A stretch of 64,000 nucleotides of DNA from an uncultured Arenicella sp. (GCA_947499305.1 CANMNN010000019.1:1-64000), one strand, 5' to 3'. Shown: positions 44,568-53,988, counted from the stretch's first letter. Notes: generated by a model not told the origin, from the letters alone. Program-made: numbers and translations.

Positions 44568-45650
44568 TTAAACTGAAACATATACTCCATCCTTAGATTC
44601 TTTAACCAGAATCATGAAGTCAATATAAAGAGAAACGATCTGCTGGTTTTCGTTGACCCCCCAAAAAGCCGGGTAAGCGCCATCACCAAAACCACTAGGT
44701 GAAATCACACAGTCATTATGCTCCACCATTGAAACTAACTTAGCCTGCCCGGAAAGACACCATTCGCTAAACAATTTTTCCTTATCAATTCGACTTAGCC
44801 CCAGAAAGCTTTGAACATCGAAGATGGCAAGGTTAGCAGCGTCAACGCCATAGACACCATTACCGCTTGGCGTGTTAGCTGCATACCACTTTACAGCGAT
44901 TTCTTTTTCACTAAGCCGTACCTTTATCCCTGCAACTCGTTCGTGGATTTTAACAACTTCTACTGAGTAATCTCCTGGTTCGACTTTCCGATGCAACGGT
45001 TCAAATTCGTATACGTCGTACCCAAAGTCCATGATTCCAATAACACCTGAGTTGATTTTCAGCCTCCCGATTTCCATCACCTCAGTAGCCCCTTCAGCAA
45101 AACTAGGAATTACTACACTTCTATTGTTCTGAAAAAGCGTGTTTTCGTTGAGATCTAAGTTGGGCTGACAATCGACAAAGTCTAAAGTGTGCGTACTTAG
45201 AGCCAGTAAGTTGGCATGCTTATCTCTGTCTATGACAGAATCTTTTGGAGGGTATAATAATGTGAACACTGAGGATATTAGCCAGTTTCCATCCTGACCT
45301 TTCAAAAGCTCATAAACATGGTAATCAGTAAACCCAATAGCACCATCTTGTTTCTCAGTGAAAATTTGAGCGTAATTACCTTTCACGTCACATTCAGTAA
45401 TTTTTTCACACTTTGGATCAAATTCTGGGTCAGACCCAAATGAACCTTTCGAGTCTGACCCTCGACCATCTACGAAGTGATCGCGATCTACCTCTGACAC
45501 AAGACTCCACCAATACTCAAAATCTACGTCTTTGCCCATTTTCCTTTGCGCTGTAGACCACTGCTTATGCCAGTGCAAAATAAAAGCGTTCACTCTCTGT
45601 TGAGGGGAATGCGCTCGCTTTTTCCTGAAAAAATCCCGTATCTTTCTCAT
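44568..45650 (-). CDS. NTF2-like plus DUF4241 protein, probable immunity-type gene
   Basis: 360 residues. The first ~140 resemble an NTF2-fold immunity-like domain, ending in DGNWLISSVFTLLYPP. The rest matches DUF4241: SGVIGIMDFGYDVYEFEP, VAGIKVRLSEKEIAVKWY, YGVDAANLAIFDVQSF and GDGAYPAFWGVNENQ. Both domain types occur in immunity proteins of polymorphic-toxin systems. No toxin gene is next to it, so this is an orphan. It is transcribed against the flanking plus-strand EPS genes and looks inserted. Function is inferred from domain type only. Confidence 0.65.
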   Translation of the reverse strand: MRKIRDFFRKKRAHSPQQRVNAFILHWHKQWSTAQRKMGKDVDFEYWWSLVSEVDRDHFVDGRGSDSKGSFGSDPEFDPKCEKITECDVKGNYAQIFTEKQDGAIGFTDYHVYELLKGQDGNWLISSVFTLLYPPKDSVIDRDKHANLLALSTHTLDFVDCQPNLDLNENTLFQNNRSVVIPSFAEGATEVMEIGRLKINSGVIGIMDFGYDVYEFEPLHRKVEPGDYSVEVVKIHERVAGIKVRLSEKEIAVKWYAANTPSGNGVYGVDAANLAIFDVQSFLGLSRIDKEKLFSEWCLSGQAKLVSMVEHNDCVISPSGFGDGAYPAFWGVNENQQIVSLYIDFMILVKESKDGVYVSV

Positions 45651-45813
45651 AGCTAAAATCAGCCCTCATGACCGCCCAACGGCCTGTCATCCAATGGCGT
45701 TGCAAATAGCCTTGAATGTCAGAAAACTATTGACGGAAAACATAAAACAAAGGTCATGAGTATATTACAGGCTATGCGAAACTTTATCGAACCTTGGGCC
45801 TCGAGCCACCGAA

Positions 45814-46755
45814 TTAGCCACCAACCTTATTTGCAATTGCCGCAACCCTAACCCTCAAAGACCAATACAGCCATCGCTTGAAGAGAACTCGCGCCCTAAT
45901 ATCTCGTACAAATTTGTTGGCTCTGACTAGGTCACCCGCACCTAGGTTTCTCCTCACTAGATCAAGCAAATGCGTAGCGATGTATTTTTTGATCGATTCA
46001 TCCAGCTCAGGATCAACTAGGCCTTCATCTAGCAAAGCTTGCAAATGCAGGCTGTACGGCATCTCATCACTCGGAAGAACTGTTTGCATTAGCGAATTGC
46101 TAGTATTTTCAAAATAGTTTGCACAAACCAAAGTGCTTATAGCAACCTGATACTGCAAGGCAATTCTCGACCAAACAGCTTGATCTTCACCCATATTTTG
46201 GCCTTCTGGAAAACCGCCGCATTCGCTAAGTGCAGCCTTTCTGATACAGACACTTGACGATGTAACGGGTAGATCGCCATGTGCTGCCGAATAAAAAAAG
46301 TCAGACAATAACTGGCGTGGATTTTTCGGATTCAAACCAACAAATCGAGCATCTTTCGTGACTCCCGTGCCCGCGTCGATGAAACGATAGCCTGTGGCGT
46401 ACATGGCGGCCTCAGGATAGAGATTAAGTAATTGAGCTATCTCGCTCAAAAAACTAGATTCGTAGGTATCGTCAGCATCCAAAAAGGCGATCAAGTCCGA
46501 GCTCGATAACTCTACCCCTTTGTTCCTTGCCGCCGACACTCCAGCATTTTGTTGCGAGTGAACAATTATTTTTTGTGCTGAGTATTCTTTCTGAAGCTGT
46601 TGAGCCACTTTGAGTGAGCCATCGGTTGACCCATCGTCGATAATAATCACTTCATAATAATTGTCTGAATATCCGTCTTGATCTATGACTGATTGAACTG
46701 CCCTACGCAGCTCGTTCTGCTTGTTATACAACGGAATTACAACTGAAAATTTCAT
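45814..46755 (-). CDS. Family 2 glycosyltransferase
   Basis: 313 residues, GT-A fold: MKFSVVIPLYNKQNELRRAV, VIIIDDGSTDGS, GVSAARNKGV, IAFLDADDTYE and GEDQAVWSRIA are in the standard order. AGGAG precedes the start at good spacing. It is last in the wza-wzz-wzy-GT operon. A role in EPS repeat-unit assembly is likely. Confidence 0.9.
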   Translation of the reverse strand: MKFSVVIPLYNKQNELRRAVQSVIDQDGYSDNYYEVIIIDDGSTDGSLKVAQQLQKEYSAQKIIVHSQQNAGVSAARNKGVELSSSDLIAFLDADDTYESSFLSEIAQLLNLYPEAAMYATGYRFIDAGTGVTKDARFVGLNPKNPRQLLSDFFYSAAHGDLPVTSSSVCIRKAALSECGGFPEGQNMGEDQAVWSRIALQYQVAISTLVCANYFENTSNSLMQTVLPSDEMPYSLHLQALLDEGLVDPELDESIKKYIATHLLDLVRRNLGAGDLVRANKFVRDIRARVLFKRWLYWSLRVRVAAIANKVGG

Positions 46756-46769
46756 ACTCTACTCCTGAA

Positions 46770-48164
46770 CTAAGAGATGGATTGAGGGCTTAACGGCGCA
46801 CTCACGTTTGAACTCGAGCATTCTTCTGATTTTAGTCTCAGCTGTGCCAATAGGTTGCCCTTATAGGTATCAATATCTCTAAGCTCACTTCGCAAGCCTA
46901 CACCAATCATCAACCAAGCCGGCCATGTCATGTAGGCAAGCGCTTCAACATTCTCACTCAATGAAAAGAACCAAACAATTAGACACATTCCAAGCCCTAA
47001 CCGTGAACTCACCTGATACTGAGCCTTCACCAATAAAACGCAGCTAGTAATCGCAAACGGAATTAAAAAGCTCAAGAAACCCACCATGCCTTTAACGAAA
47101 AGCAATCCATACCAATTATGATGCGATCCAATAGGCATAAACTCCACTAGATGACTACCACTCTCTACAACGCCATGACCGAACCAATAAGCCTCTGATT
47201 GCCAACGGTAAACAGCGATATTACCCAGCGCCTCCCTTACTCGAGTTGAGTCAGCACGCGCACCTTTGATATCACTTACCAAGTCGGTCAATGCGTACAA
47301 AATAGGCTCGTAAAATACCACTAAAACTAGAAACGAAATACAGGCGCAAATCATCACCCAAGGCCGAGTTAGGCGAGAAAGACCCCACACCCCAATCGGA
47401 ACTAAAAGCATCACGATCATGCCCATACGAGAAGCAGCCATCGCGATCATCAAGGCATTTCCAAGCAGGCCGATCACACGCCATTTTTCATTTTTTTCGA
47501 ACCAGGCACATAAAAAATAGAGGTTGGCGACCAAGCCGACCGCCGGAGCCCATGGTGCAAAGAAACGCCAACGCGGAGATCCGTTTCCTGGGTCTATTTC
47601 GTATAATATGACGGTAAAAAACTCGTCGCCTGCTCCTCCCAATACTTTTAGTGGGGACACATACAAAAAGTCCGGCAAGCCCAACACATACGCGGCCACT
47701 AAAAAGGGGGTGATAAGTAAGGCGATCAAACCGATCACGCAGGCTGCTCGACACACCAACTGGTATCTAATATTAAGGCAGTAGCCAAGCACTACAAACA
47801 CACTCAGCAGTGCCCAGCCTTTAGCCCAACCAATCGTCGACTTAATAACCTTACCTAGGCCTAAGTCGAAATTCATATGACCTGCGATCAAAGAAAGCTC
47901 CAACATTAATGCGCAGGCTATCCAAACCCAAACTACCCAATACGAGTTCTGCGCATTTGCCAACGGCTGGTTCATCGACCAACGAAGAACAATTGCTCCT
48001 AACAATGCCCAACCCACAATAGGCGCTATTAAGTACAGTGCGCCTATTAGGTAAAACAAAAATGTATAAGTAATAGATTTACTAATGACCGACTCTTCAA
48101 AATTTAGCCTGCCAAACTCTGACCAACGCGCAGAGCGATCAATCTGATTTAGTATCGCTCTCAT
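46770..48164 (-). CDS. O-antigen ligase/polymerase-like (Wzy) membrane protein
   Basis: 464 residues with about 11-12 hydrophobic helices. A large periplasmic loop near SEAYWFGHGVVESGSHLVEF and GSHHNWYGLLFVKG resembles the Wzy_C/O-antigen ligase motif, in which a histidine is essential. ASRMGMIVMLLVPIGVW is another typical segment. Placed between a chain-length protein and a glycosyltransferase, a polymerase role is more likely than a ligase role. Start codon shares the A of the wzz stop. Confidence 0.82.
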   Translation of the reverse strand: MRAILNQIDRSARWSEFGRLNFEESVISKSITYTFLFYLIGALYLIAPIVGWALLGAIVLRWSMNQPLANAQNSYWVVWVWIACALMLELSLIAGHMNFDLGLGKVIKSTIGWAKGWALLSVFVVLGYCLNIRYQLVCRAACVIGLIALLITPFLVAAYVLGLPDFLYVSPLKVLGGAGDEFFTVILYEIDPGNGSPRWRFFAPWAPAVGLVANLYFLCAWFEKNEKWRVIGLLGNALMIAMAASRMGMIVMLLVPIGVWGLSRLTRPWVMICACISFLVLVVFYEPILYALTDLVSDIKGARADSTRVREALGNIAVYRWQSEAYWFGHGVVESGSHLVEFMPIGSHHNWYGLLFVKGMVGFLSFLIPFAITSCVLLVKAQYQVSSRLGLGMCLIVWFFSLSENVEALAYMTWPAWLMIGVGLRSELRDIDTYKGNLLAQLRLKSEECSSSNVSAPLSPQSIS

Positions 48165-49549
48165 TAAGAGTCCCCCCCAAGCTCTTGCTCAGCGTCTGAC
48201 GAGCTCGAAAGAATCAGTTTTCGAATGGTCGCCAACGTCATCGCTAGACAAAGCAATCCATAGATTACGATCCCTGCTAAAATCATTAACTTACTCTTTA
48301 AACGATCTCTCTTAACAGTCGCGCCTGGCAATGTAAGAAGCTGTGTTAACGGGTACGTCGCGTAGATATCCAACCTACTTGTATCTAACTTCGCTAAGGC
48401 CGAACTAAATATAGCTTCAGCTATTTGATGCACTCTCTGAAGGTCAGACAAAGTAGCCGAATCCTGAGCATGGTTTTTCACTCGTTCTAGGTATTGCTCG
48501 CGGCTTATCTTCATAGCATCACGCTTGGCAATCAAAGCCTGCTGGTCCACCAATAGAGAGTTAACTGTTTTTATTAACTCTGAATTACTTACCGAAATCA
48601 GTCCATAGAGTTTAGAGTCGCTCAACCGCTCTAAACTTGGAACACCCTGAAGTAAAAGCCGCGTTTCGGACACGAGATTTTTTCGCTCTTTTTCCAACAC
48701 TTTTCTATTTGGGTTTTCAGACCCATAAATAGACTTCGCCGCAGCCAACTCAGCATGCTTTTTACTAAGCGCATCCAATGTAGCCGGAAGCAGCGGATTC
48801 GCTTGCAATGTTAGCAAGGCGTTAGCCTGCTCGCCTGAGATATCCAGTTGGGTAAGCGCTGCTGACAATTTGGCGCCAAGAGACTTAATTTCGATCTCCA
48901 CACCAGTTTGATCAACACGCAACTGCTCTGTGTCGTCAGTCCAGCGAGTAAATTGATTGTCAGAAAAGAACGACGTCTTTATTTGATAGTCAACAATATC
49001 CTGTCTCGCTTGTTGCAAGCGCACTTTCGCTTGCTCAAGGTTTAGCTCTATGCCGTCAAAATTGCGTTCAATTTCGTTACGACGAAGCTCATCTAGCACT
49101 TTGTGGAATGTGTCGTTGTAGAGCTTAGCTCGCAAAATAAGATCGTCTTTCGATGCACCCACCAAAGTGAATTTCATTGCTGGCGTTTGGTCTATCAGCT
49201 GAATTCTCGGCTTACTAAATGCATTTGCTTCTACGCCGTATTCGCTCGCGGCACTGCTAATAACCGCATCGCTCAACGCAATTTCTTTATAAGTATTTTT
49301 TGGGCTTATAGACACACTACCATACGCATTGCCGCCACTACTCCGAGCCTCTCCTATATTATCAAGATTGATAGTTGATGCTCTTTCGGTACCCGGCAAC
49401 AACATCACCCAAGAAGTTTTATAGCTCGGCGACTCCAATATCAGGTAAAGGCCAAGTAATGCAACAACGATCACACCAAGTAGCGCGAGCTTAAATTTCA
49501 GAACACCAATAGCTAGACGCAAGTAACTAAAGAAAAGAGGCCAGTTCAT
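48164..49549 (-). CDS. Wzz/GNVR-type chain-length determinant
   Basis: 461 residues. There are two membrane helices, at about residues 15-37 and near 425-450. They flank a periplasmic region rich in coiled coil (ELNLEQAKVRLQQARQDIVDYQ; YGSENPNRKVLEKERKNL). The C-terminus ends shortly after the second helix, so there is no tyrosine-kinase (Wzc) domain. It overlaps the wza stop by four bases. It sets polysaccharide chain length together with Wzy. Confidence 0.85.
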   Translation of the reverse strand: MNWPLFFSYLRLAIGVLKFKLALLGVIVVALLGLYLILESPSYKTSWVMLLPGTERASTINLDNIGEARSSGGNAYGSVSISPKNTYKEIALSDAVISSAASEYGVEANAFSKPRIQLIDQTPAMKFTLVGASKDDLILRAKLYNDTFHKVLDELRRNEIERNFDGIELNLEQAKVRLQQARQDIVDYQIKTSFFSDNQFTRWTDDTEQLRVDQTGVEIEIKSLGAKLSAALTQLDISGEQANALLTLQANPLLPATLDALSKKHAELAAAKSIYGSENPNRKVLEKERKNLVSETRLLLQGVPSLERLSDSKLYGLISVSNSELIKTVNSLLVDQQALIAKRDAMKISREQYLERVKNHAQDSATLSDLQRVHQIAEAIFSSALAKLDTSRLDIYATYPLTQLLTLPGATVKRDRLKSKLMILAGIVIYGLLCLAMTLATIRKLILSSSSDAEQELGGDS

Positions 49550-50733
49550 AGAAGCCTCCCAAGCAAAATGGGGCTTATAACTTCGCTAATACCACGAGCT
49601 ACATCTCTAAAGTTGGTAAAACGAGAGTCGTAACAGGCAACACCATCATTTGGAATCATGTAGGGGTTTACCAGGCTATTACTGCTATTGGCGAGCAGCT
49701 GGTTTATTGATCGACGAACCACCAGCTGTTTCTTGCCTCCGAAATTACGTGTCACCATTACAATGCTTCGTGACGCATTTGCCTGGTGCGTTCCGCCTAT
49801 GCAATTGGCAGAAATAGCGGCATCGAGCAAGGACGACCCGTAAGGTAAGCGCGTTGAATCCGAGCCAACCGCTGACTGAGCATTGCTAAGTGCCGGCGCA
49901 GTTAGGTTTGACATAAACACCCGCAAACCCGGCGGTGTGATTTCAGTCGGGCGAATCAGCGATGTATTTACCTCACCGGTTGAAAACACCACCAATTGAT
50001 CTCCATCGATTAAGGTCGGCATTCTCACATAGCCACTACCGTTAACTAAACTGGAAAGAGATATAGTTAGAACGCGGTTATCCCTCACCACAACTATATT
50101 GGACAAGTCAGCATCCGGCCGCACACCGCCAGCAGCCATAATCGCCGACGCCAAACTTCGCCCCGCTGAGTACGCTCCCGAGCTCCGCGCAATTTGCTCT
50201 TCTGCCTTTAACGCTGGCCTCTGGTTAATCGAGACCCTACCAGGGTTATACACGGCGCCATACACAGAAACACTAATGGGAGCCAAACTTACAACACTCA
50301 AGTCAACCCGCACAGTCTCTCTGTGAAACCACTTTAAACGCACCAACTCATCTTCAATACTTTCTTTCAAAGTCTTTCGCGTATGCCGACTGGTTTCTAA
50401 AGACTGACCAAAAGGCAAGTCCAGCTCACCTTCTGACGTTACTTGATACAAACCGTCGTACTCGGCCATACCCCCAATCTTGATTTGGAGAGTGTCACCC
50501 CGAGCGAGCCGAGTTTGATACAACGCCTCCGAATCAGCTCCATCAAAACCGCTCATGGAGCCTAAGCGAGAATGATCGAACGCTGACGGTGTAGATAAAA
50601 TTTGTCGCTTGAAAAATTCACCATCATCTTGTTCGTTGCTGTCGAGGTTTTTAGGCACAACCGCGCAACCACTTAAGAGCACCAATAAGGAGACCAAGAA
50701 GAGTGATTTTAATAATATTGAAAGTCTGAGCAT
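49546..50733 (-). CDS. Wza-type polysaccharide export lipoprotein
   Basis: 395 residues. Signal peptide with lipobox VLLSGC (Cys23), so anchored in the outer membrane by lipid. LARGDTLQIKIGGMAEYDGLYQVTSEGELDLPFGQ is the polysaccharide export (Poly_export) domain. Repeated SLBB-like domains follow (VYGAVYNPGRVSIN, TLIDGDQLVVFSTG). It is the first gene of the minus-strand EPS operon, under the AT-rich promoter region at 50734-51038. Confidence 0.88.
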   Translation of the reverse strand: MLRLSILLKSLFLVSLLVLLSGCAVVPKNLDSNEQDDGEFFKRQILSTPSAFDHSRLGSMSGFDGADSEALYQTRLARGDTLQIKIGGMAEYDGLYQVTSEGELDLPFGQSLETSRHTRKTLKESIEDELVRLKWFHRETVRVDLSVVSLAPISVSVYGAVYNPGRVSINQRPALKAEEQIARSSGAYSAGRSLASAIMAAGGVRPDADLSNIVVVRDNRVLTISLSSLVNGSGYVRMPTLIDGDQLVVFSTGEVNTSLIRPTEITPPGLRVFMSNLTAPALSNAQSAVGSDSTRLPYGSSLLDAAISANCIGGTHQANASRSIVMVTRNFGGKKQLVVRRSINQLLANSSNSLVNPYMIPNDGVACYDSRFTNFRDVARGISEVISPILLGRLL

Positions 50734-51038
50734 TTTTGCCTCTCACCGTTCGCGATAGCCTTAATTCCATCGCGATTAACTAAGTATGAAAATCAATATA
50801 TCACATAAGTATCATTTTTATCATTAAAATAATCGAAATAACTATCATTTTTATCAAATTAACATTAGATCTATTAAATACAATAACTTATTGTCCAAAA
50901 AAGTCACAAATTCAACTAATAAACAGATAGATCTAAGAATTTTAATGATAATAATGAAAATAATATTTGACTTAATCTATCAGAATGATCATATTAGCGA
51001 CATAGGGTTTCAAATTTATCAATTAAAGAGGGGCAATT
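50734..51038. promoter_or_regulatory. Divergent EPS promoter region with repeated TGATAA-type elements
   Basis: 305 very AT-rich bases between divergent EPS operons. TATCATTTTTATCA occurs twice, identical, at 50810-50823 and 50843-50856. On the opposite strand this reads TGATAAAAATGATA. TGATAATAATGA follows on the plus strand at 50946-50957. TAGGGTTTCAAATTTAT at 51003-51019 is the reverse complement of ATAAATTTGAAACCCTA. The last two elements also lie upstream of the NO-response regulator. They look like operator copies for one regulator. Confidence 0.65.
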
Positions 51039-52301
51039 ATGAGACTAATAATTGGAATGACAATGTTGGCAGTGCTTTTACCTAAATTCGCGGTGAAGTG
51101 CCTAATAGGCTTATATAGACACAAAAAGATGTCGATCTATACCCGAACTTATTCAGGGCAAAATTTCGAAAAAATTGAGCATCGCACGATTACAATCGCA
51201 AATAGAGCACTTAGCGATATCGATACATGGCTGCTCTATATTCAGCGTAAAGTCGACTTAGTCGGGCCACACCCGATGGACTTTGACTCGGCTCTTCGAG
51301 TCGACAAAGAGGCAGATCAACGTCACCGCATTCGTCCCGGCATTATCTCTCCTGCACAGGTCAAACAGCTCTCAGGCATCGCTCACTCTAGCGAAACAGA
51401 GCTTGCTAATGACTTTGTAAAAAACGATTCTCAGCTGCGTCGCACTCAAGTACTCGCAATTTGGGCGTTACAGAAACTGTTCGGCACACGCAACCAGCGA
51501 CTCTATTACCCCCCTGTGTTCAAATTGATGGGTGTAACAATAGCCAACCTTACGATGAAATCAGCCGTCGCAAAAATTGTTAATGGCTTAGGAGATTCAC
51601 GTACAGTCGCTACTATACGCAAATACGCATTCGTGAACGCCGACTGTGTAAATAAGGTACGCTCGCAGCAACGATATAAGAGTACCCTAAACCAGTTTGA
51701 TGCTGTTTTTGCTGATGGTATCGGCATCAAGCTCGCCGCTCGCTGGCAGGGTTTGGGCGTATCTGAAAACGTTAACGGCACCGATATGTTTCCACTGCTG
51801 TGTAGAGAGCTAGAAACGCAAAACAGGAGCATCTACCTTCTAGGCGGTACTCTCCCAGTAGTAAAGCGAGTAGCCTCAAAACTAAATCAAGAGTACCCAA
51901 ACCTCAAGGTCGCAGGGGTTAGCGACGGTTATCAACACAAGGAGAACCCAGCAGTCTTGCATCAACTGATCAACCAAAGCCAAGCCGATTTACTTCTTGT
52001 TGCCATGGGCGCACCACAACAAGAGCAGTGGATTCTCGACAACCAAGAACACATAAACGTAAGCGCAGCGATAGGAGTCGGCGGCTTGTTTGACTTTTAC
52101 TCTGAAAAGGTTTCGCGCGCGCCTGAATGGGTTCGAGAACTCTCACTCGAGTGGGTATGGCGCCTAGCGGCTCAACCTCTCGATAAGGGCAAACGATACC
52201 TTATCGGAAACCCAGTCTTTCTTTTTTATGCAGCTATGGCTGCTAGAAAAGCAAAACGAAAAACAAATGTAAGTAGTACGCCAAACGTAAGCAGGGGCTA
52301 G
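51039..52301 (+). CDS. WecG/TagA/CpsF glycosyltransferase with degenerate sugar-transferase N-terminus
   Basis: 420 residues, start at ATG 51039 with AGAGGGG upstream. The C-terminal ~245 residues are a WecG/TagA/CpsF domain: FVNADCVNKVR, FADGIGIKLAARWQG, GTDMFPLL, YLLGG and MGAPQQEQWI. The N-terminal ~155 resemble the second half of a PF02397 initiating transferase (DLVGPHPMDF, RHRIRPGI). The catalytic Asp-Glu pair is replaced by Ser-Asp and the membrane part is missing. It is probably an active WecG-type GT carrying a pseudo-transferase domain. Confidence 0.82.
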   Translation: MRLIIGMTMLAVLLPKFAVKCLIGLYRHKKMSIYTRTYSGQNFEKIEHRTITIANRALSDIDTWLLYIQRKVDLVGPHPMDFDSALRVDKEADQRHRIRPGIISPAQVKQLSGIAHSSETELANDFVKNDSQLRRTQVLAIWALQKLFGTRNQRLYYPPVFKLMGVTIANLTMKSAVAKIVNGLGDSRTVATIRKYAFVNADCVNKVRSQQRYKSTLNQFDAVFADGIGIKLAARWQGLGVSENVNGTDMFPLLCRELETQNRSIYLLGGTLPVVKRVASKLNQEYPNLKVAGVSDGYQHKENPAVLHQLINQSQADLLLVAMGAPQQEQWILDNQEHINVSAAIGVGGLFDFYSEKVSRAPEWVRELSLEWVWRLAAQPLDKGKRYLIGNPVFLFYAAMAARKAKRKTNVSSTPNVSRG

Positions 52302-52303
52302 AC

Positions 52304-52978
52304 ATGACTAAATCTAAGATTAATCTTCCGTTTCGAGTCAAATTTTACAAACTCATATGGCGAGCTCGCTTCGCGATAACACCGCTGACTAAACGAATGT
52401 TAGACATAAGTGTTTCACTCATTGCCCTCATTATTCTTAGCCCAATTTTGCTAGTGGTAGCGGCCCTCATTAAACTTGAGTCGAAAGGCGCTGTTATTTT
52501 TAAGCAAAATAGAATTGGATTAAATGGTGTGCCGTTTACCATGTTTAAACTCAGGTCAATGAGTTGCGACGCAGAGCAACAACGTAAAAATCTCGAACAA
52601 TCGAATGAAACCGCGAATGGGGTAATTTTTAAAATTAAACAAGACCCACGAATCACCCGTGTTGGGCGCATCATAAGAAAAACATCGATTGATGAGCTTC
52701 CTCAATTATTCAACGTAATAAAGGGAGATATGTCGCTCGTAGGCCCTCGCCCACCGCTGCCGGATGAAGTGTCTCAATACTCTCGCGCCGACCGTCTGCG
52801 CTTAGCCGTTACACCCGGTATAACGTGTATTTGGCAGATCTCTGGGCGTTCAGACATTCCATTTAAGCAACAGGTAAAACTCGACATTCAATACATCGAA
52901 AAGCAAAACCTATGGTTCGACCTATGGGTGCTACTCAAAACTGTACCTGCGGTACTGAAGGCTCGTGGAGCTTACTAA
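52304..52978 (+). CDS. Initiating sugar transferase (undecaprenyl-phosphate phosphoglycosyltransferase)
   Basis: 224 residues of PF02397 type. One membrane helix (VSLIALIILSPILLVVAALI) is followed by FKQNRIGLNG and FKLRSMSCDAE. The catalytic Asp-Glu is in KTSIDELPQLFNVIKGDMSL and VGPRPPLP comes next. TPGITCIWQISGRSDI and the C-terminal helix complete it. It loads the first sugar-phosphate onto undecaprenyl phosphate. It starts two bases after the WecG-type gene stop. Confidence 0.92.
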   Translation: MTKSKINLPFRVKFYKLIWRARFAITPLTKRMLDISVSLIALIILSPILLVVAALIKLESKGAVIFKQNRIGLNGVPFTMFKLRSMSCDAEQQRKNLEQSNETANGVIFKIKQDPRITRVGRIIRKTSIDELPQLFNVIKGDMSLVGPRPPLPDEVSQYSRADRLRLAVTPGITCIWQISGRSDIPFKQQVKLDIQYIEKQNLWFDLWVLLKTVPAVLKARGAY

Positions 52979-53000
52979 AAATTCAAATCGGAGACCTACA

Positions 53001-53864
53001 ATGAAACACCAAGAAACAAAAAAACCGGCTGTAATCATCCTCGCTGATGCACCACTTAGCTCCAACCTTGAAACCATTTTTGGCAAGCAAGACTTATCAT
53101 CGCTAATGATCGCGGGTTACAGCGTTATCGAACACATCTTGATGGAGCTTCAAGACCTACAGATAGAAGACTGCATAGTCCTCTCTCGCCGGAGCGCGAG
53201 TGACGTTCAGGCATTGATTGGGGACACGAGGCGCTGGGGAATGAATATTTCCGCAATGAACTATTCTTTAAGTAAAGAACAAGTGCTTCGAGAGTATAAA
53301 TCGTTGAGCCAACCGAACGGTCTGCTAATTATCGAAGCTGATAGACTTCGAAGTCGATGCATCGGCGACTTTTTGAGTAAATCTACAGATTCAAGTTACA
53401 GTTTGCTTGAAGCAAAAAGCATGAACGAAAGTCTCGGGGTAACGCTGCTCAAAGCAAACGACTCCGATTTCATCATCAACACCATGCCGGTCGAAATGGA
53501 CGATATCGTTTTAAGCCCTTTACGCACATCGCGAGATTTCCATAAAGCGAACTTCGACGTGGTAGTCAATAATTTCCCTGGCTTGGAGCCAAGTGTTCAA
53601 ATCAACACCACTATTGGCGAGCGCCAGCACTGGGCCTCAAGAGTACAAACACGAGCAATAACCAAGAACAGAAATAGCATGATCTCGAAGCATTGCATGG
53701 TTGGCAAAGGCGCATCTCTGGATTCCGTAATACTAAACCAGGATGTCTATGTAGCGCGCAATGCGAACCTTAGCAACACAATAGTTATGCCAGATGCAAT
53801 CATCTCTGCAGAGAGGCCAATCGCGAATGCAATTATTAATGGCGATATGGTCTATCAAGTATAA
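53001..53864 (+). CDS. Nucleotidyltransferase-like protein lacking the catalytic loop
   Basis: 287 residues from ATG 53001 (GGAGA upstream); a start at 52965 would overlap the preceding gene. The layout resembles sugar-nucleotide pyrophosphorylases: AVIILADAPL at the start, YSVIEHILMELQDLQIEDCIVLS, then a C-terminal beta-helix-like part (MVGKGASLDSVILNQDVYVA). The G-x-G-T-R-L loop needed for nucleotide binding is absent. It is probably not a working enzyme and may be a regulatory or structural relative. The neighbours point to EPS. Confidence 0.6.
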   Translation: MKHQETKKPAVIILADAPLSSNLETIFGKQDLSSLMIAGYSVIEHILMELQDLQIEDCIVLSRRSASDVQALIGDTRRWGMNISAMNYSLSKEQVLREYKSLSQPNGLLIIEADRLRSRCIGDFLSKSTDSSYSLLEAKSMNESLGVTLLKANDSDFIINTMPVEMDDIVLSPLRTSRDFHKANFDVVVNNFPGLEPSVQINTTIGERQHWASRVQTRAITKNRNSMISKHCMVGKGASLDSVILNQDVYVARNANLSNTIVMPDAIISAERPIANAIINGDMVYQV

Positions 53865-53988
53865 CTAAGGTTGAGAGCGGTAATTTTGAAGGTGACACAA
53901 AAACGCGAAACTGTTCAGACACTATTTGCGAAAATGGGTAGGAACTCTAAATACCGCTTGGCGTGCTGCTCCTCAACTAATACTGTAT

